Below, in pieces: positions 36,252 to 45,056 of a DNA stretch of 64,000 nucleotides. Below the pieces are notes generated by a model. The model saw nothing but the letters and a program-made list of their open reading frames with translations, ran no database searches and was not told where the DNA came from. Both the position numbers and the translations under genes were made by a program. This stretch comes from Oscillospiraceae bacterium (GTDB lineage: Bacteria; Bacillota; Clostridia; Oscillospirales; Ruminococcaceae). How positions within the stretch are numbered: position 1 is the stretch's first letter; each line of letters begins with the position of its first letter. The stretch spans positions 1 through 64,000 of the forward strand of contig JAFRUS010000107.1 in the NCBI GenBank assembly GCA_017438745.1, written 5' to 3'.

Positions 36252-38657
36252 ATGTTTTTCAAAATGCTGAAAAATGATCTGAAAATGAAAAAGGGGCTTA
36301 ATCTGATCCTGTTCATTTTCATTGTTATCGCATCGATACTGATGTACGTCAGTGCCTCACAGCTGTATATTCAGATCACCGGCGAAGAACGCACTGTGAA
36401 AAGCTGCAATTCCTCCGACCTGCTTCTGCTGTTTGAAAACACCGCGGAAAGACATGAGGAAAAGCTTCAGATAATTTCGCAGAGCCTCACTGAAAATGAA
36501 TTTTTCGGTGACTTCAGTCACAGTGAAGGCGTAATGGGAGAACCAATGCAGTTCGACTTTGAAAAGATTGACGAAGACGACAAGGAAAGCTTTTTTGAGA
36601 AAATGCAGCTCATCACCACACTGCCAAGAGAATACAATCTTGTCTATGACACGGACGACAACCCCATCTGCGTGAAAAACGGCACCGTATGGATCTCGCA
36701 CAAAATGCGTGATGTCACCGGATCAAAGACAGGCGACCATATGAAGATAATCACACCGATGGGCCGTGTGTATGAATTCGAGATAGCCGGATTCTATAAG
36801 GAGCCGACTGCTATCTACCTTTACAAATACTTCATTTCCGATGACGACTACAAGGTAATATCGGCTGATTTCCCCGTAAAGACTGATATATTTTCAGTTT
36901 TAACTCCGGAAGTAAACAGTGACATTGTAGATATATTCCGCTCCGAACTTCGTAATGAACACGATATAAGACTGATCGAAGGCTGGTGGAGCAGACATAC
37001 CATGTCCGATGACTTTGTGGTAATATTCATAATCACATTCTCAATGATACTTATGAGTATTTTCATGGTGATCATCATACTCATGACAATACGTTTCACC
37101 ATGATATCCGCCCTCCGCGATGAAGAAAAGGAGATCGGTATGATGCGTGCCATGGGTATCGATTCGCTTCGTTTCAGGTGGCTGTTTGTTGCTAAATACA
37201 TCTCATTCGCCGTGACTGGTGGAATTATCGGAATAATCGCCGGGATACCACTCTCATACAAACTCATGCATCTTTTTGCAGGCGGAGTCGTTTATCCTCC
37301 GGTCAATGAACTTGTGCTGATAGGAACAGCATCCGCTTTGCTTATGGCTTCATCGATAATACTGTTCTGTCTGCTTGTGATGAGACGCATAAACAAAATA
37401 TCCGTAATAGATGCCATACACGGCGAAAACCGGGGCGAACGTTTCGGGAAGGCATCCGCCCTGCTGCTTCATAAGCGTACAAAGATGCCAGTGCCGGTAT
37501 ATCTCGGACTTTCCGATATTCTGACACGCATAAAACGTTACATCTTTCTTATCATCGCATACACACTGGGCGGAATGATGATACTCCTTCCGGGATATCT
37601 TTACCACTCGGTAGTAAACCCTGATTTCATGAAATACACTCTGATCTACGATTACGACTTCTTCCCCGACTTCAGTGACGAAATGATGAAGGAATATGAA
37701 AGAAGGGAAATCGCTGAAAACAAGGATTTCTGGGATATTTTCAATGACGACTTAGCAAACAATGATATAAATGCACATGTGGATACCTGCTGTTACTGCG
37801 GCGGCGAACTGTACACTGAAGGACGACGTGACTGCGAAGTATTCTTTAATTTTGATGATATGTCCCCGATTGAGTACAGCGAAGGCACTGCGCCTGTTCT
37901 TGAAAACGAGATTGCAATGTCAAGCTACTCCGCGAGGAACTACGGTATAAAGCCGGGCGACGAGATAGAAGTCGGTCTTAATGAGTATTCCGGAGACAAG
38001 CTTCATATCACACTCAATAAGAAAAAAGTAATCGTGACCGGACTTATCGATATGATGGAATGGGGTTCACCTTACATTATAATGGGAAAAGAATATGATA
38101 AAGGCTGTATAAACGGAAAACGTTTCTTCTCTCTTAACATATATTCCGACAACAAACAGGCCGAGTGGGACAAAATGAACGAGCTTTTTAACGGTCACAT
38201 GATGACTGCTGAAGAAGCGCTGATGCGTGAACTAGAAGACTACGAGCTTCCGCTCAGACTTTTCAGAAATGTTGTATTTGCCGCAGTCGTGTTCGTAAAT
38301 ATACTGCTTACCGCTCTCTACATGAACATTTTTATTTCGGAGGATAAATCAGAAATCGCACTTCAGAGATGTCTCGGAACAGGTGACGGAAAGATACGTG
38401 CCGCAGAGCTGTTCAGAATGATGACACTCACGATAGCATCAGTCATCGCAGCTATACTTATCTCAAACACCGTCGGCGCAAGACTGTTTGACATACTGTT
38501 CGGCGCAATAAATCTTTCCGGATTTAAATTCATGCCGATGCCGGTACTCACCTGGGTGATCATGCCGCTGATATCACTGCTCACAGTGCTAATACCTTCA
38601 GTCATAAGACTTGGAAGTATAGATAAGATAGATATTCGCAGCATCGCAGAAGAATAG
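36252..38657 (+). CDS. FtsX/MacB-type ABC transporter permease
   Basis: About 801 residues. One helix near the N-terminus (about 17-37), a large outer loop, then three helices with the FtsX core (about 255-390, REEKEIGMMRAMG-like), a second half with helix at about 455-475, another outer domain, and three last helices (about 675-785, EIALQRCLGTGDGKIRAAELFR). Two tandem FtsX units are typical of antimicrobial-peptide or lipoprotein exporters. I begin at MFFKMLKNDL (36252), after AAAGGAG. It works with the ATPase that follows ten bases on. Confidence 0.85.
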   Translation: MFFKMLKNDLKMKKGLNLILFIFIVIASILMYVSASQLYIQITGEERTVKSCNSSDLLLLFENTAERHEEKLQIISQSLTENEFFGDFSHSEGVMGEPMQFDFEKIDEDDKESFFEKMQLITTLPREYNLVYDTDDNPICVKNGTVWISHKMRDVTGSKTGDHMKIITPMGRVYEFEIAGFYKEPTAIYLYKYFISDDDYKVISADFPVKTDIFSVLTPEVNSDIVDIFRSELRNEHDIRLIEGWWSRHTMSDDFVVIFIITFSMILMSIFMVIIILMTIRFTMISALRDEEKEIGMMRAMGIDSLRFRWLFVAKYISFAVTGGIIGIIAGIPLSYKLMHLFAGGVVYPPVNELVLIGTASALLMASSIILFCLLVMRRINKISVIDAIHGENRGERFGKASALLLHKRTKMPVPVYLGLSDILTRIKRYIFLIIAYTLGGMMILLPGYLYHSVVNPDFMKYTLIYDYDFFPDFSDEMMKEYERREIAENKDFWDIFNDDLANNDINAHVDTCCYCGGELYTEGRRDCEVFFNFDDMSPIEYSEGTAPVLENEIAMSSYSARNYGIKPGDEIEVGLNEYSGDKLHITLNKKKVIVTGLIDMMEWGSPYIIMGKEYDKGCINGKRFFSLNIYSDNKQAEWDKMNELFNGHMMTAEEALMRELEDYELPLRLFRNVVFAAVVFVNILLTALYMNIFISEDKSEIALQRCLGTGDGKIRAAELFRMMTLTIASVIAAILISNTVGARLFDILFGAINLSGFKFMPMPVLTWVIMPLISLLTVLIPSVIRLGSIDKIDIRSIAEE

Positions 38658-38666
38658 GAGATTAGA

Positions 38667-39422
38667 ATGAAAGTAATATCAGTAAAGGATCTGTGCAAGA
38701 CATATATAGTAAAATCGCGCAGCAACAACGTTCTGCAGAACGTAAATTTTGAAATGGAAGACGGCGAATTCGTTACTGTAATGGGGCCGAGCGGAAGCGG
38801 TAAATCCACGCTTCTCTATACGGTGAGCGGCATGGACAATGCCACAGCCGGTGAGGTCATTTTTAACGGAAAGGATCTTTCAAAGCTTAATAAAAAAGAG
38901 ATAATGCACCTTCGCCTTACGGAAATGGGATTTATCTTTCAGCAGATGTACATGATGAAAAAGCTGTGCATTCTCGATAATATCGTCCTTCCGGGATATC
39001 AGGCAGGCGGCAGCAGAAAAAATATAAACGAACGTGCTCTTAAACTTATGAGAAATCTCGGAATAGTCGAGACTGCCGAGCATGAGATAACGGAAGTTTC
39101 CGGCGGTGAGCTGCAGCGTGCCTGCCTGTGCCGTGCCCTTATAAACTCCCCGAAAATAATATTTGCCGACGAACCGACAGGAGCGCTCAATTCCAGTGCC
39201 GCCTCCGGTGTAATGCGTGAACTGGTAAATGCCAACCGTGAAGGTACCGGTATCCTTATGGTAACGCACAGCGTAAAGGTGGCAGCTCAGAGCGAACGTG
39301 TCATCTATCTTATCGACGGCGGAATACGCGGTGAGATAAGCCTTGGAAAGATAAACGATGAAAGCGAGATATCTTCCCGTGAAAAGGTTTTAAACACATG
39401 GCTTGCCGAACAGGGATGGTAA
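38667..39422 (+). CDS. ABC transporter ATP-binding protein (LolD/MacB class)
   Basis: 251 residues. Walker A GPSGSGKST (40-48), signature VSGGELQRA, Walker B IIFADEPTGAL and the H-loop in MVTHSVK are all intact. FQQMYMMKKLCILDNIVLPG is the Q-loop region of the MacB/LolD class. It drives the FtsX permease upstream and is followed by a lipoprotein gene 11 bases later. Confidence 0.92.
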   Translation: MKVISVKDLCKTYIVKSRSNNVLQNVNFEMEDGEFVTVMGPSGSGKSTLLYTVSGMDNATAGEVIFNGKDLSKLNKKEIMHLRLTEMGFIFQQMYMMKKLCILDNIVLPGYQAGGSRKNINERALKLMRNLGIVETAEHEITEVSGGELQRACLCRALINSPKIIFADEPTGALNSSAASGVMRELVNANREGTGILMVTHSVKVAAQSERVIYLIDGGIRGEISLGKINDESEISSREKVLNTWLAEQGW

Positions 39423-39433
39423 GGAGAAGCGTT

Positions 39434-40837
39434 ATGAAAAGAATAAAAAAATGCCTTGCCGGCATAGCTTCAGTTCTTCTCCTTACATCATGCACCTCCA
39501 AGGCGACCTACGAAGGATTTGTCTTTCCCGATCAGGGCGGAAGCACAATGACTCCGGTGGAGGAATACAAGCGAACTCTTGAACTTGAAGATGTTTGTAC
39601 GGAAGAACCTACTCTTTCGACTTACTCATCTGACGACGGACTCTGCGTCATCGAAAAGAAGGAACACTACTACGCTGTCACGCTTGACCTTGAAAAAGGT
39701 GATCACTACAAGGCTGGAGCCGCCTATGCGGAAGCGATACTGAAAACTTCATCTGACTTCGCTGAAAACTTTGAACCGTATCTTTTCGAGAACATCACCA
39801 TGGCGTTCAGTGAAGTGAATGAAGAAAGTTATAAATCACTGACCGAACGTGTTACCGCTCTTAAGGATTCGCTTGAAGAGGAATACCGCCTTGAAGTCGA
39901 AGGCTTTGCCGACAGTATAAGCGGCGGTGTACATGGGTATGAAAAAGACGGCATCATATCCTACGAGGAAGCACTCACCCTTCAGATGGTACCGGACGCA
40001 CTTCGCGGAACATCCTGCAGTGCGGTATCACTCGACGGAAGCCGAACAGTTTCCGGTAAGCGCATTTCAGCACGAATACTTGAATGGCTGACGGGAAGTT
40101 CGGACCAGCTCTGCGAAATACAGACGGTTATGAGATATAAAAACGGAGACAGATCAATAACCACCGTTTCAGCACTTGGACTTATGGATGCCATTACAGG
40201 TTTCAGCGACAGCGGCGTTCTTGCCGGAATACTGGATGTGGGTGGAACAAATGAATGTGAGTACACTCACGAAGGAAAGACCTGCTACACATTTGCACTT
40301 CGTCACGCGCTTGAAAACTCCGCCACCGCCCGTGAACTCGCTGAATATATGTTAGCCGGAAGCGATAAATTCACATTCTGCCACAACATTTATGTCACCG
40401 ATGAAAACGATGCTTTCTGCGTCGAAAACAGTGCAAACGAAATCGTCGGAAAAGCAAGGATACGAACCAAGGACACTCCCCTTCGTCCTGACTACGACAC
40501 TGTTCCGGATGGCGCCTTCTTTGTGGTGAACTGCTATGTTGCAGAAGGAAGTCCCGACAGAAGCGCTTTCGCAAGCCGTAATCTTATAAGATGGAGAAAG
40601 ATGACGGAATGGTTTGGCGGCGACGAAAAATTCACACCCGGCAGTTTCCGTTCCCGCCTTGCTTCCGAAACCAAGGAATGCTACGACAGAAATCTTGATG
40701 TCGAAGGTGCGGATGCCGACGCATTCCACGTTCTTACCCTCGACTACTCCACCGGTGAAGTCGATGTATCATTCTACCGACCGGACGACGAAGCCGGCAT
40801 ACCTGAATATATAAAAATTGCAAAGATAAAGAGATAA
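39434..40837 (+). CDS. C45-like Ntn-hydrolase lipoprotein
   Basis: About 467 residues. The lipobox LLTSC (C20) gives an exported lipoprotein; AAGGAG precedes the ATG at 39434. After about 170 residues, GTSCSAVSLDG and RISARILEW resemble the nucleophile region of peptidase C45/acyl-CoA:6-APA acyltransferase and linear amide hydrolases, in which the cysteine (about C195 here) becomes N-terminal after self-cleavage. NCYVAEGSPDRS and ASRNLIRW support this. It would act outside the cell on amide bonds, such as an acylated peptide or amino acid. Its place in the ABC operon suggests its substrate is what the pump or sensor handles. I rate the family call moderate. Confidence 0.6.
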   Translation: MKRIKKCLAGIASVLLLTSCTSKATYEGFVFPDQGGSTMTPVEEYKRTLELEDVCTEEPTLSTYSSDDGLCVIEKKEHYYAVTLDLEKGDHYKAGAAYAEAILKTSSDFAENFEPYLFENITMAFSEVNEESYKSLTERVTALKDSLEEEYRLEVEGFADSISGGVHGYEKDGIISYEEALTLQMVPDALRGTSCSAVSLDGSRTVSGKRISARILEWLTGSSDQLCEIQTVMRYKNGDRSITTVSALGLMDAITGFSDSGVLAGILDVGGTNECEYTHEGKTCYTFALRHALENSATARELAEYMLAGSDKFTFCHNIYVTDENDAFCVENSANEIVGKARIRTKDTPLRPDYDTVPDGAFFVVNCYVAEGSPDRSAFASRNLIRWRKMTEWFGGDEKFTPGSFRSRLASETKECYDRNLDVEGADADAFHVLTLDYSTGEVDVSFYRPDDEAGIPEYIKIAKIKR

Positions 40838-40915
40838 GGGACGCTGATTTATAAATCAGCGAAGGGACCGGGGCTTCCCTCCCGCAGCTCCGGCAAAGCC
40901 GGAGCTGAATAAATA
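40837..40915. repeat. MITE-like element, copy 5 (short)
   Basis: GGGACGCTGATTTATAAATCAGCG is followed by a GGGGCTTCCC module and a hairpin with arms CAGCTCCGG/CCGGAGCTG. The outer TTTCCTTA ends are lost. It lies between the lipoprotein gene and the promoter of the two-component system. Confidence 0.6.
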
Positions 40916-40972
40916 GAGACAGAACAAAAGAGACAAAAAGAAAGGCGGCATAGCTTAACGGCGGTGTCGCTA

Positions 40973-41002
40973 TTGATTTGAACCCGAAAATTATGATATA
41001 AT
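40973..41002 (+). promoter_or_regulatory. Sigma-A promoter of the two-component system
   Basis: TTGATT (40973-40978), an 18-base spacer and TATAAT (40997-41002). The first transcribed base would be near 41009, giving a very short leader before the GTG at 41017. A later start (ATG at 41041) would be possible but would cut the first strand of the receiver. Confidence 0.65.
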
Positions 41003-41016
41003 GAAGGCTGAAGGCG

Positions 41017-41703
41017 GTGATCAATCTGACTGACATACTAATGATAGAAGACGATCCGGAACTCGGAACGCTTATAAAGGATTTCCTTGTGAAAGAAAAA
41101 TTCTCGGTAAGTCTCTGTCCCGATGCGGAAAGCGGAATGGATCTCCTTGAAAAGGAAGATTTCAGACTTGTTCTGCTGGACGTAATGCTTCCTGGCAAAA
41201 ACGGCTTTGAGACGTGTTCATATATCCGTGCAAAAGGAAATACCCCTGTACTCATGATGAGTGCCAGAGATGACGAACAGAGCATGCTGACGGGCTTTGA
41301 GACCGGTGCTGATGACTACATAGGAAAACCATTTTCCGCAGCCGTACTTACCGCCAAGATAAAGGCGATGCTCAAACGAAACGGTGAACAGAACGAATCT
41401 TCTCTCCTTTCCTCACACGGCATCACTCTTGATCCTGTTTCAAGAAATGTAACAAAGAACGGAAACGAGATACGCCTCAACATAAAGGAATTTGCCCTGC
41501 TAAAGTGCCTTATGGAACACGAGGGCGAAGCTATGACCAAAGATGCACTTTTCAATGAGGTCTGGGGACACGACTGCTTTACCGAACCGTCAACAGTCAG
41601 TGTACACATACGCTGGCTGCGTGAAAAACTTGAAACGGACATCGCTCATCCCGAACTGATAAAAACGGTCTACAAGCTCGGCTACCGCTTCGGAGGTGAC
41701 TGA
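41017..41703 (+). CDS. OmpR-family response regulator
   Basis: 228 residues. Receiver (1-118) with acidic pocket EDD (11-13), phosphorylation site D55 (LLDVMLPG), and KPF lysine near 105. A winged-helix DNA-binding domain follows (about 130-226; LFNEVWGHDCFTEPSTVSVHIRWLREKL). It begins with GTG and its stop overlaps the kinase start by one base. It probably controls the ABC-C45 genes upstream, judged from position only. Confidence 0.92.
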   Translation: MINLTDILMIEDDPELGTLIKDFLVKEKFSVSLCPDAESGMDLLEKEDFRLVLLDVMLPGKNGFETCSYIRAKGNTPVLMMSARDDEQSMLTGFETGADDYIGKPFSAAVLTAKIKAMLKRNGEQNESSLLSSHGITLDPVSRNVTKNGNEIRLNIKEFALLKCLMEHEGEAMTKDALFNEVWGHDCFTEPSTVSVHIRWLREKLETDIAHPELIKTVYKLGYRFGGD

Positions 41704-42995
41704 TGAAACGACTTGTAATCTCACTCGCCGCAGTTACCCTGCTGTTCCTTTCGCTCGCTCTGCTGTGGCTTTTCGCTGTTCCGAAGCTTACGCTTTCACG
41801 AATAAATGCACGTTCCGTAACCGTCAACCGTCTTAACAGCGTTCTCGAAAATGAGATATCAGAAGGAAAAGAACCTGAAGCATCTGTCGCAGAACTTCTG
41901 ACACTTCACGAAGCACAGATGCCTGACGAAATAAAATTTCTATCCGGAAAGAATACTGAAGGAAGTGTGTTCTCGGCATCCGGCGGCGGCGGAAACATGA
42001 TCTGTCCGGTGCATAAAGACGAAGAGATCATAGGTTTTGCCGTTTACACCTACTCCGATCCGTTAAAGCATATATCCGATGTACTTGTACTTTCCGTACT
42101 TGCATTCTGCTGGCTTGCAGCAACGGTATTTCTGATATTCATCTATATAAATATACTTAAGCCGTTCGTCAGACTTTCAGAATATCCTGAGCGTATCGCC
42201 AAAATGCCTGACACCGACAAGCTGCCGGAAACACGCAACCGTCGTTTCGGTAAATTCATCTGGAGCATGAACATGCTCCGTGACGTGCTTATAAATGAAC
42301 GAAACCGCTCGGAAAGACTCGAAGGTCAAAGGCGTACTCTTCTCGCATCCGTTGCACATGGTGTCAAGACTCCGGTCACAAACATCCGTCTGTACGCCGA
42401 AGCGATAAAGACCGGCCTCTACTCTGAAAACGGCAGCGACAATGCCGCTCTTGCAGAAAAAATCGACCGGAATGCCGAAAAGATACAGTCACTTGTAAAG
42501 GAACTCATCGAAACATCAGCATCTGCCGCAAGCAGCTATACACCGGAGATAACGTCTTTCTACATTTCCGAAATGGCAAAAATAATTTCAGGCGAATACA
42601 CGGAGCGAATGAACATAAGCCACATTCCGTTTGCAGTGGAGTGCCGCTCCGAACACATAATGAACAGTGACCTTTACGGTCTTGTCCGCATTGTTTCACA
42701 GCTTATTGAAAATGCTGTGAAGTACGGAAACGGTGAAGGAATAAAGGTAAGCATTGAATCCGACCCGGACGGCGTATGTATTTCAGTCCGCAACAAGGGT
42801 GAACTCCTGCCCGAAGAGGAACTGCTGTTTATCTTCGACAGCTTCCGCCGCGGCTCAAATTCACACGACGTTGAAGGAAGCGGAATAGGTTTGTTTACTG
42901 CAAGAACAATAGCCTCCGCCCTTGGAGGAAGCGTTGCCGCAAGACGGCTTGAAGACTCCGGTGAAATGGAGTTTACAGTTTACATACCGGACTAA
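41703..42995 (+). CDS. Sensor histidine kinase
   Basis: 430 residues. Two helices (about 8-27 and 126-150) enclose an outer sensor of about 95 residues. The H-box VAHGVKTPVTN has H219; N-box LIENAVKYGN, and G-boxes with GSGIGLFTARTIA are intact. HAMP is weak. The extracellular loop distinguishes it from the loop-less BceS sensors. Partner of the overlapping response regulator. Confidence 0.92.
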   Translation: MKRLVISLAAVTLLFLSLALLWLFAVPKLTLSRINARSVTVNRLNSVLENEISEGKEPEASVAELLTLHEAQMPDEIKFLSGKNTEGSVFSASGGGGNMICPVHKDEEIIGFAVYTYSDPLKHISDVLVLSVLAFCWLAATVFLIFIYINILKPFVRLSEYPERIAKMPDTDKLPETRNRRFGKFIWSMNMLRDVLINERNRSERLEGQRRTLLASVAHGVKTPVTNIRLYAEAIKTGLYSENGSDNAALAEKIDRNAEKIQSLVKELIETSASAASSYTPEITSFYISEMAKIISGEYTERMNISHIPFAVECRSEHIMNSDLYGLVRIVSQLIENAVKYGNGEGIKVSIESDPDGVCISVRNKGELLPEEELLFIFDSFRRGSNSHDVEGSGIGLFTARTIASALGGSVAARRLEDSGEMEFTVYIPD

Positions 42996-43042
42996 GGCCT
43001 GAAAAACAACCACAGATAAAACATCCGAAAAGAGGAATACTA

Positions 43043-43486
43043 ATGAATGAATATATGAAAATGGCAGTAGAAGAAGCTGAAACAGGTATCCGTGCCGGAC
43101 ACGGCGGTCCCTTCGGATGCGTTATAGTAAAGGACGGCAAAGTAGTAGGCCGCGGCCACAACGAAGTAATAAAATGCAATGACCCGACCTGTCATGGCGA
43201 AGTAATGGCCATAAGAGCCGCAAGCAAAGCTCTTGGTACTTTCGACTTAAACGGCTGTGAACTCTACACCTCAGCAGAACCATGCCCGATGTGTTTCGGT
43301 GCTATCCGCTGGGCAAACATAAAAAAAGTTTACTACGGCTGCAATATCGCAGACACGGATTCCATCGGTTTCCGCGACAAGGAGTTTTACCTCTCCCCTG
43401 CAGATATCTGCGAGGAGCTTAACAGAAAAGAATGTCTTGAACTTTTCGAAGAATACCGGAATATCAAAGACAAGACCGGCTACTGA
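43043..43486 (+). CDS. Guanine deaminase-like (GuaD, CDA fold)
   Basis: 147 residues. It closely follows Bacillus GuaD: GHGGPFGCVIVKDGKVV, NDPTCHGEVMAIR, ELYTSAEPCPMCFGAIRWA. The zinc ligands are H in CHGE and the two Cys of PCPMC. The catalytic E follows a glycine (HGE) where most relatives have HAE. It would convert guanine to xanthine. A monocistronic gene with an AAGAGG site. Confidence 0.83.
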   Translation: MNEYMKMAVEEAETGIRAGHGGPFGCVIVKDGKVVGRGHNEVIKCNDPTCHGEVMAIRAASKALGTFDLNGCELYTSAEPCPMCFGAIRWANIKKVYYGCNIADTDSIGFRDKEFYLSPADICEELNRKECLELFEEYRNIKDKTGY

Positions 43487-43509
43487 TCTTCGGTCTGCCG
43501 AACAGAAAA

Positions 43510-43547
43510 AACGGACACCCTGAAAAACAAGGTGTCCGTTATTTTTT
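43510..43547. terminator. Bidirectional terminator between guaD-like and cyclase genes
   Basis: AACGGACACC (43510-43519) pairs with GGTGTCCGTT (43531-43540), followed by ATTTTTTT. AAAAA precedes it, so it serves both converging genes. Confidence 0.9.
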
Positions 43548-44575
43548 TATATAACTACCTGATTCCTGCCGTTGCTTTTACCGTAGTATAGCTTTTCGTC
43601 GGCTTTGGAGATCCAGGCATCATTATTTATCTCACTTGAATATGCCGAAACGCCGATAGTCACTGTGATATTCAGCGAATTGTCTTCATACCTGAAGATC
43701 TCATTTTCGATTTTCTTACGAAGCGTTTCAAGCAAATCGGTACTGCATCCTCTCTTTGTGGAAAGAATGATGAACTCCTCTCCTCCCCATCGGCACACCG
43801 TACAGTCCTTACAAATCTGCTTTGCAAATTCTGCAACTTCATGCAGAATGTAGTCACCGCAGTTATGGCCGTATGAATCGTTGACCTTTTTGAAATAATC
43901 AATGTCGAGCATAGCCATCCAGCAGTCTTCCGGATTTTTTATCTCCATACTGTCAAGCACTGCAAGCAGATAATGACGGTTATATAACCCCGTAAGATTA
44001 TCCATCAGCGCCATCTTCTCAAGCATTTCCTCTGATCTTATCGCCACATGATGGAAAAGACAGATGAACAGGATCACTATGCTGAATGTTGCCACCGAAT
44101 TGAAAATAACAAGTATATCAGTCGCTTTCTGCGGAATATCGTAAAGCGGTTCATTGTATCTTGCATAAACATACATGACCGCATAGCAGATAACATGAAT
44201 AAAGATCGTAAGTGCGAAAGGCAGCTCTTTTCCAAGCACTCTTTTATGCATATATCCGTTATAGCTAACACACGCGATCATTCCAAGCGCATACAGCTGA
44301 AAAGCCTGCTCCGTCCCGGCGCAGATGATACCGATCACCATAAAACCGAGAATGACCGTATAAATTATCACCGTAGATATCAGATAGTGCTTTTTTAAAA
44401 TAAGAAAAATATTACTTGTATTCAGAACCAGCTTGCCGTAAACAATATATCTCATGAGCGGCATATCATAGATAGCTGCAAATACAAGGAAAAATATATC
44501 TGTAGCCAGTAAAAATCCGCCGAAAAACAGCGTCAGATGTTTTATAATAGTCGTGTTTTTATTAAAATCAGTCAT
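43547..44575 (-). CDS. Membrane-bound diguanylate cyclase (GGDEF)
   Basis: About 342 residues with six helices in the first half (about 12-175) and a C-terminal GGDEF domain. The active site is GGEEF (in RWGGEEFIIL), with metal-site DIDYFKKVNDSYGHNCGD. No RxxD inhibitory site four residues before it is seen (the sequence is CTVCRW). It makes c-di-GMP, which could tie in with the FliM/FliY switch proteins 20 kb away. I start at MTDFNKN (44575), preceded by GGGGTGGGG. Confidence 0.88.
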   Translation of the reverse strand: MTDFNKNTTIIKHLTLFFGGFLLATDIFFLVFAAIYDMPLMRYIVYGKLVLNTSNIFLILKKHYLISTVIIYTVILGFMVIGIICAGTEQAFQLYALGMIACVSYNGYMHKRVLGKELPFALTIFIHVICYAVMYVYARYNEPLYDIPQKATDILVIFNSVATFSIVILFICLFHHVAIRSEEMLEKMALMDNLTGLYNRHYLLAVLDSMEIKNPEDCWMAMLDIDYFKKVNDSYGHNCGDYILHEVAEFAKQICKDCTVCRWGGEEFIILSTKRGCSTDLLETLRKKIENEIFRYEDNSLNITVTIGVSAYSSEINNDAWISKADEKLYYGKSNGRNQVVI

Positions 44576-44846
44576 TGACCCCACCCCGAAAATCCAGTCT
44601 GTATGAAAGAAAAGAAGCATAACACAGTATTATTCTTCCTTTAAAACCTCATGTACAGATAAGTATGATCCCCAAAAACAGCCTATATCAAAGCTTCTCT
44701 GTATAACTATTATACCAAAATCAAGAACAAATTGCAACGGAATTGCTGAATAATATCAGCGATTCTTTTGCAGAATCACATCAGCTTTCGCCGATTATAA
44801 TATTCAGGATTGAAAATCAGGTCTGATTATGTTATATGCTTCCCGC

Positions 44847-45056
44847 TTATTCCATTCCGATAAAGCTGTAATCCTGAGCCTCGATCGCTGCTTTGATAAC
44901 ATCGACAGGTACGTCGCTGCTTAATGTGATAACAGCAGTATTTGTGTTGTGGTCTGGAGCAGCGCTCTCGATGCCATCGATTGCTTCAAGAGTTTTCTTC
45001 ACTCTTGACTCGCAGTGTTCGCACATCATTCCTTCGATTTTTAATGTCTTTGTCAT
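44847..45056 (-). CDS. copZ: Possible internally translated CopZ copper chaperone
   Basis: Within copA and in its frame, an ATG at 45056 is preceded by a perfect GGAGG at eight bases. Translation from there gives a 69-residue protein (MTKTLKIEGMMCEHCESRV...), the size and sequence type of CopZ. This suggests that copA and copZ were separate genes whose stop was lost, and that free CopZ may still be made. The internal start is inference. Confidence 0.5.
   Translation of the reverse strand: MTKTLKIEGMMCEHCESRVKKTLEAIDGIESAAPDHNTNTAVITLSSDVPVDVIKAAIEAQDYSFIGME

Noticed and set aside
40837..40915. Simple terminator for the C45 lipoprotein gene
   Set aside because: The hairpins lack a T-run and match the MITE-like family in sequence; they may still cause termination, but the repeat explains them better.
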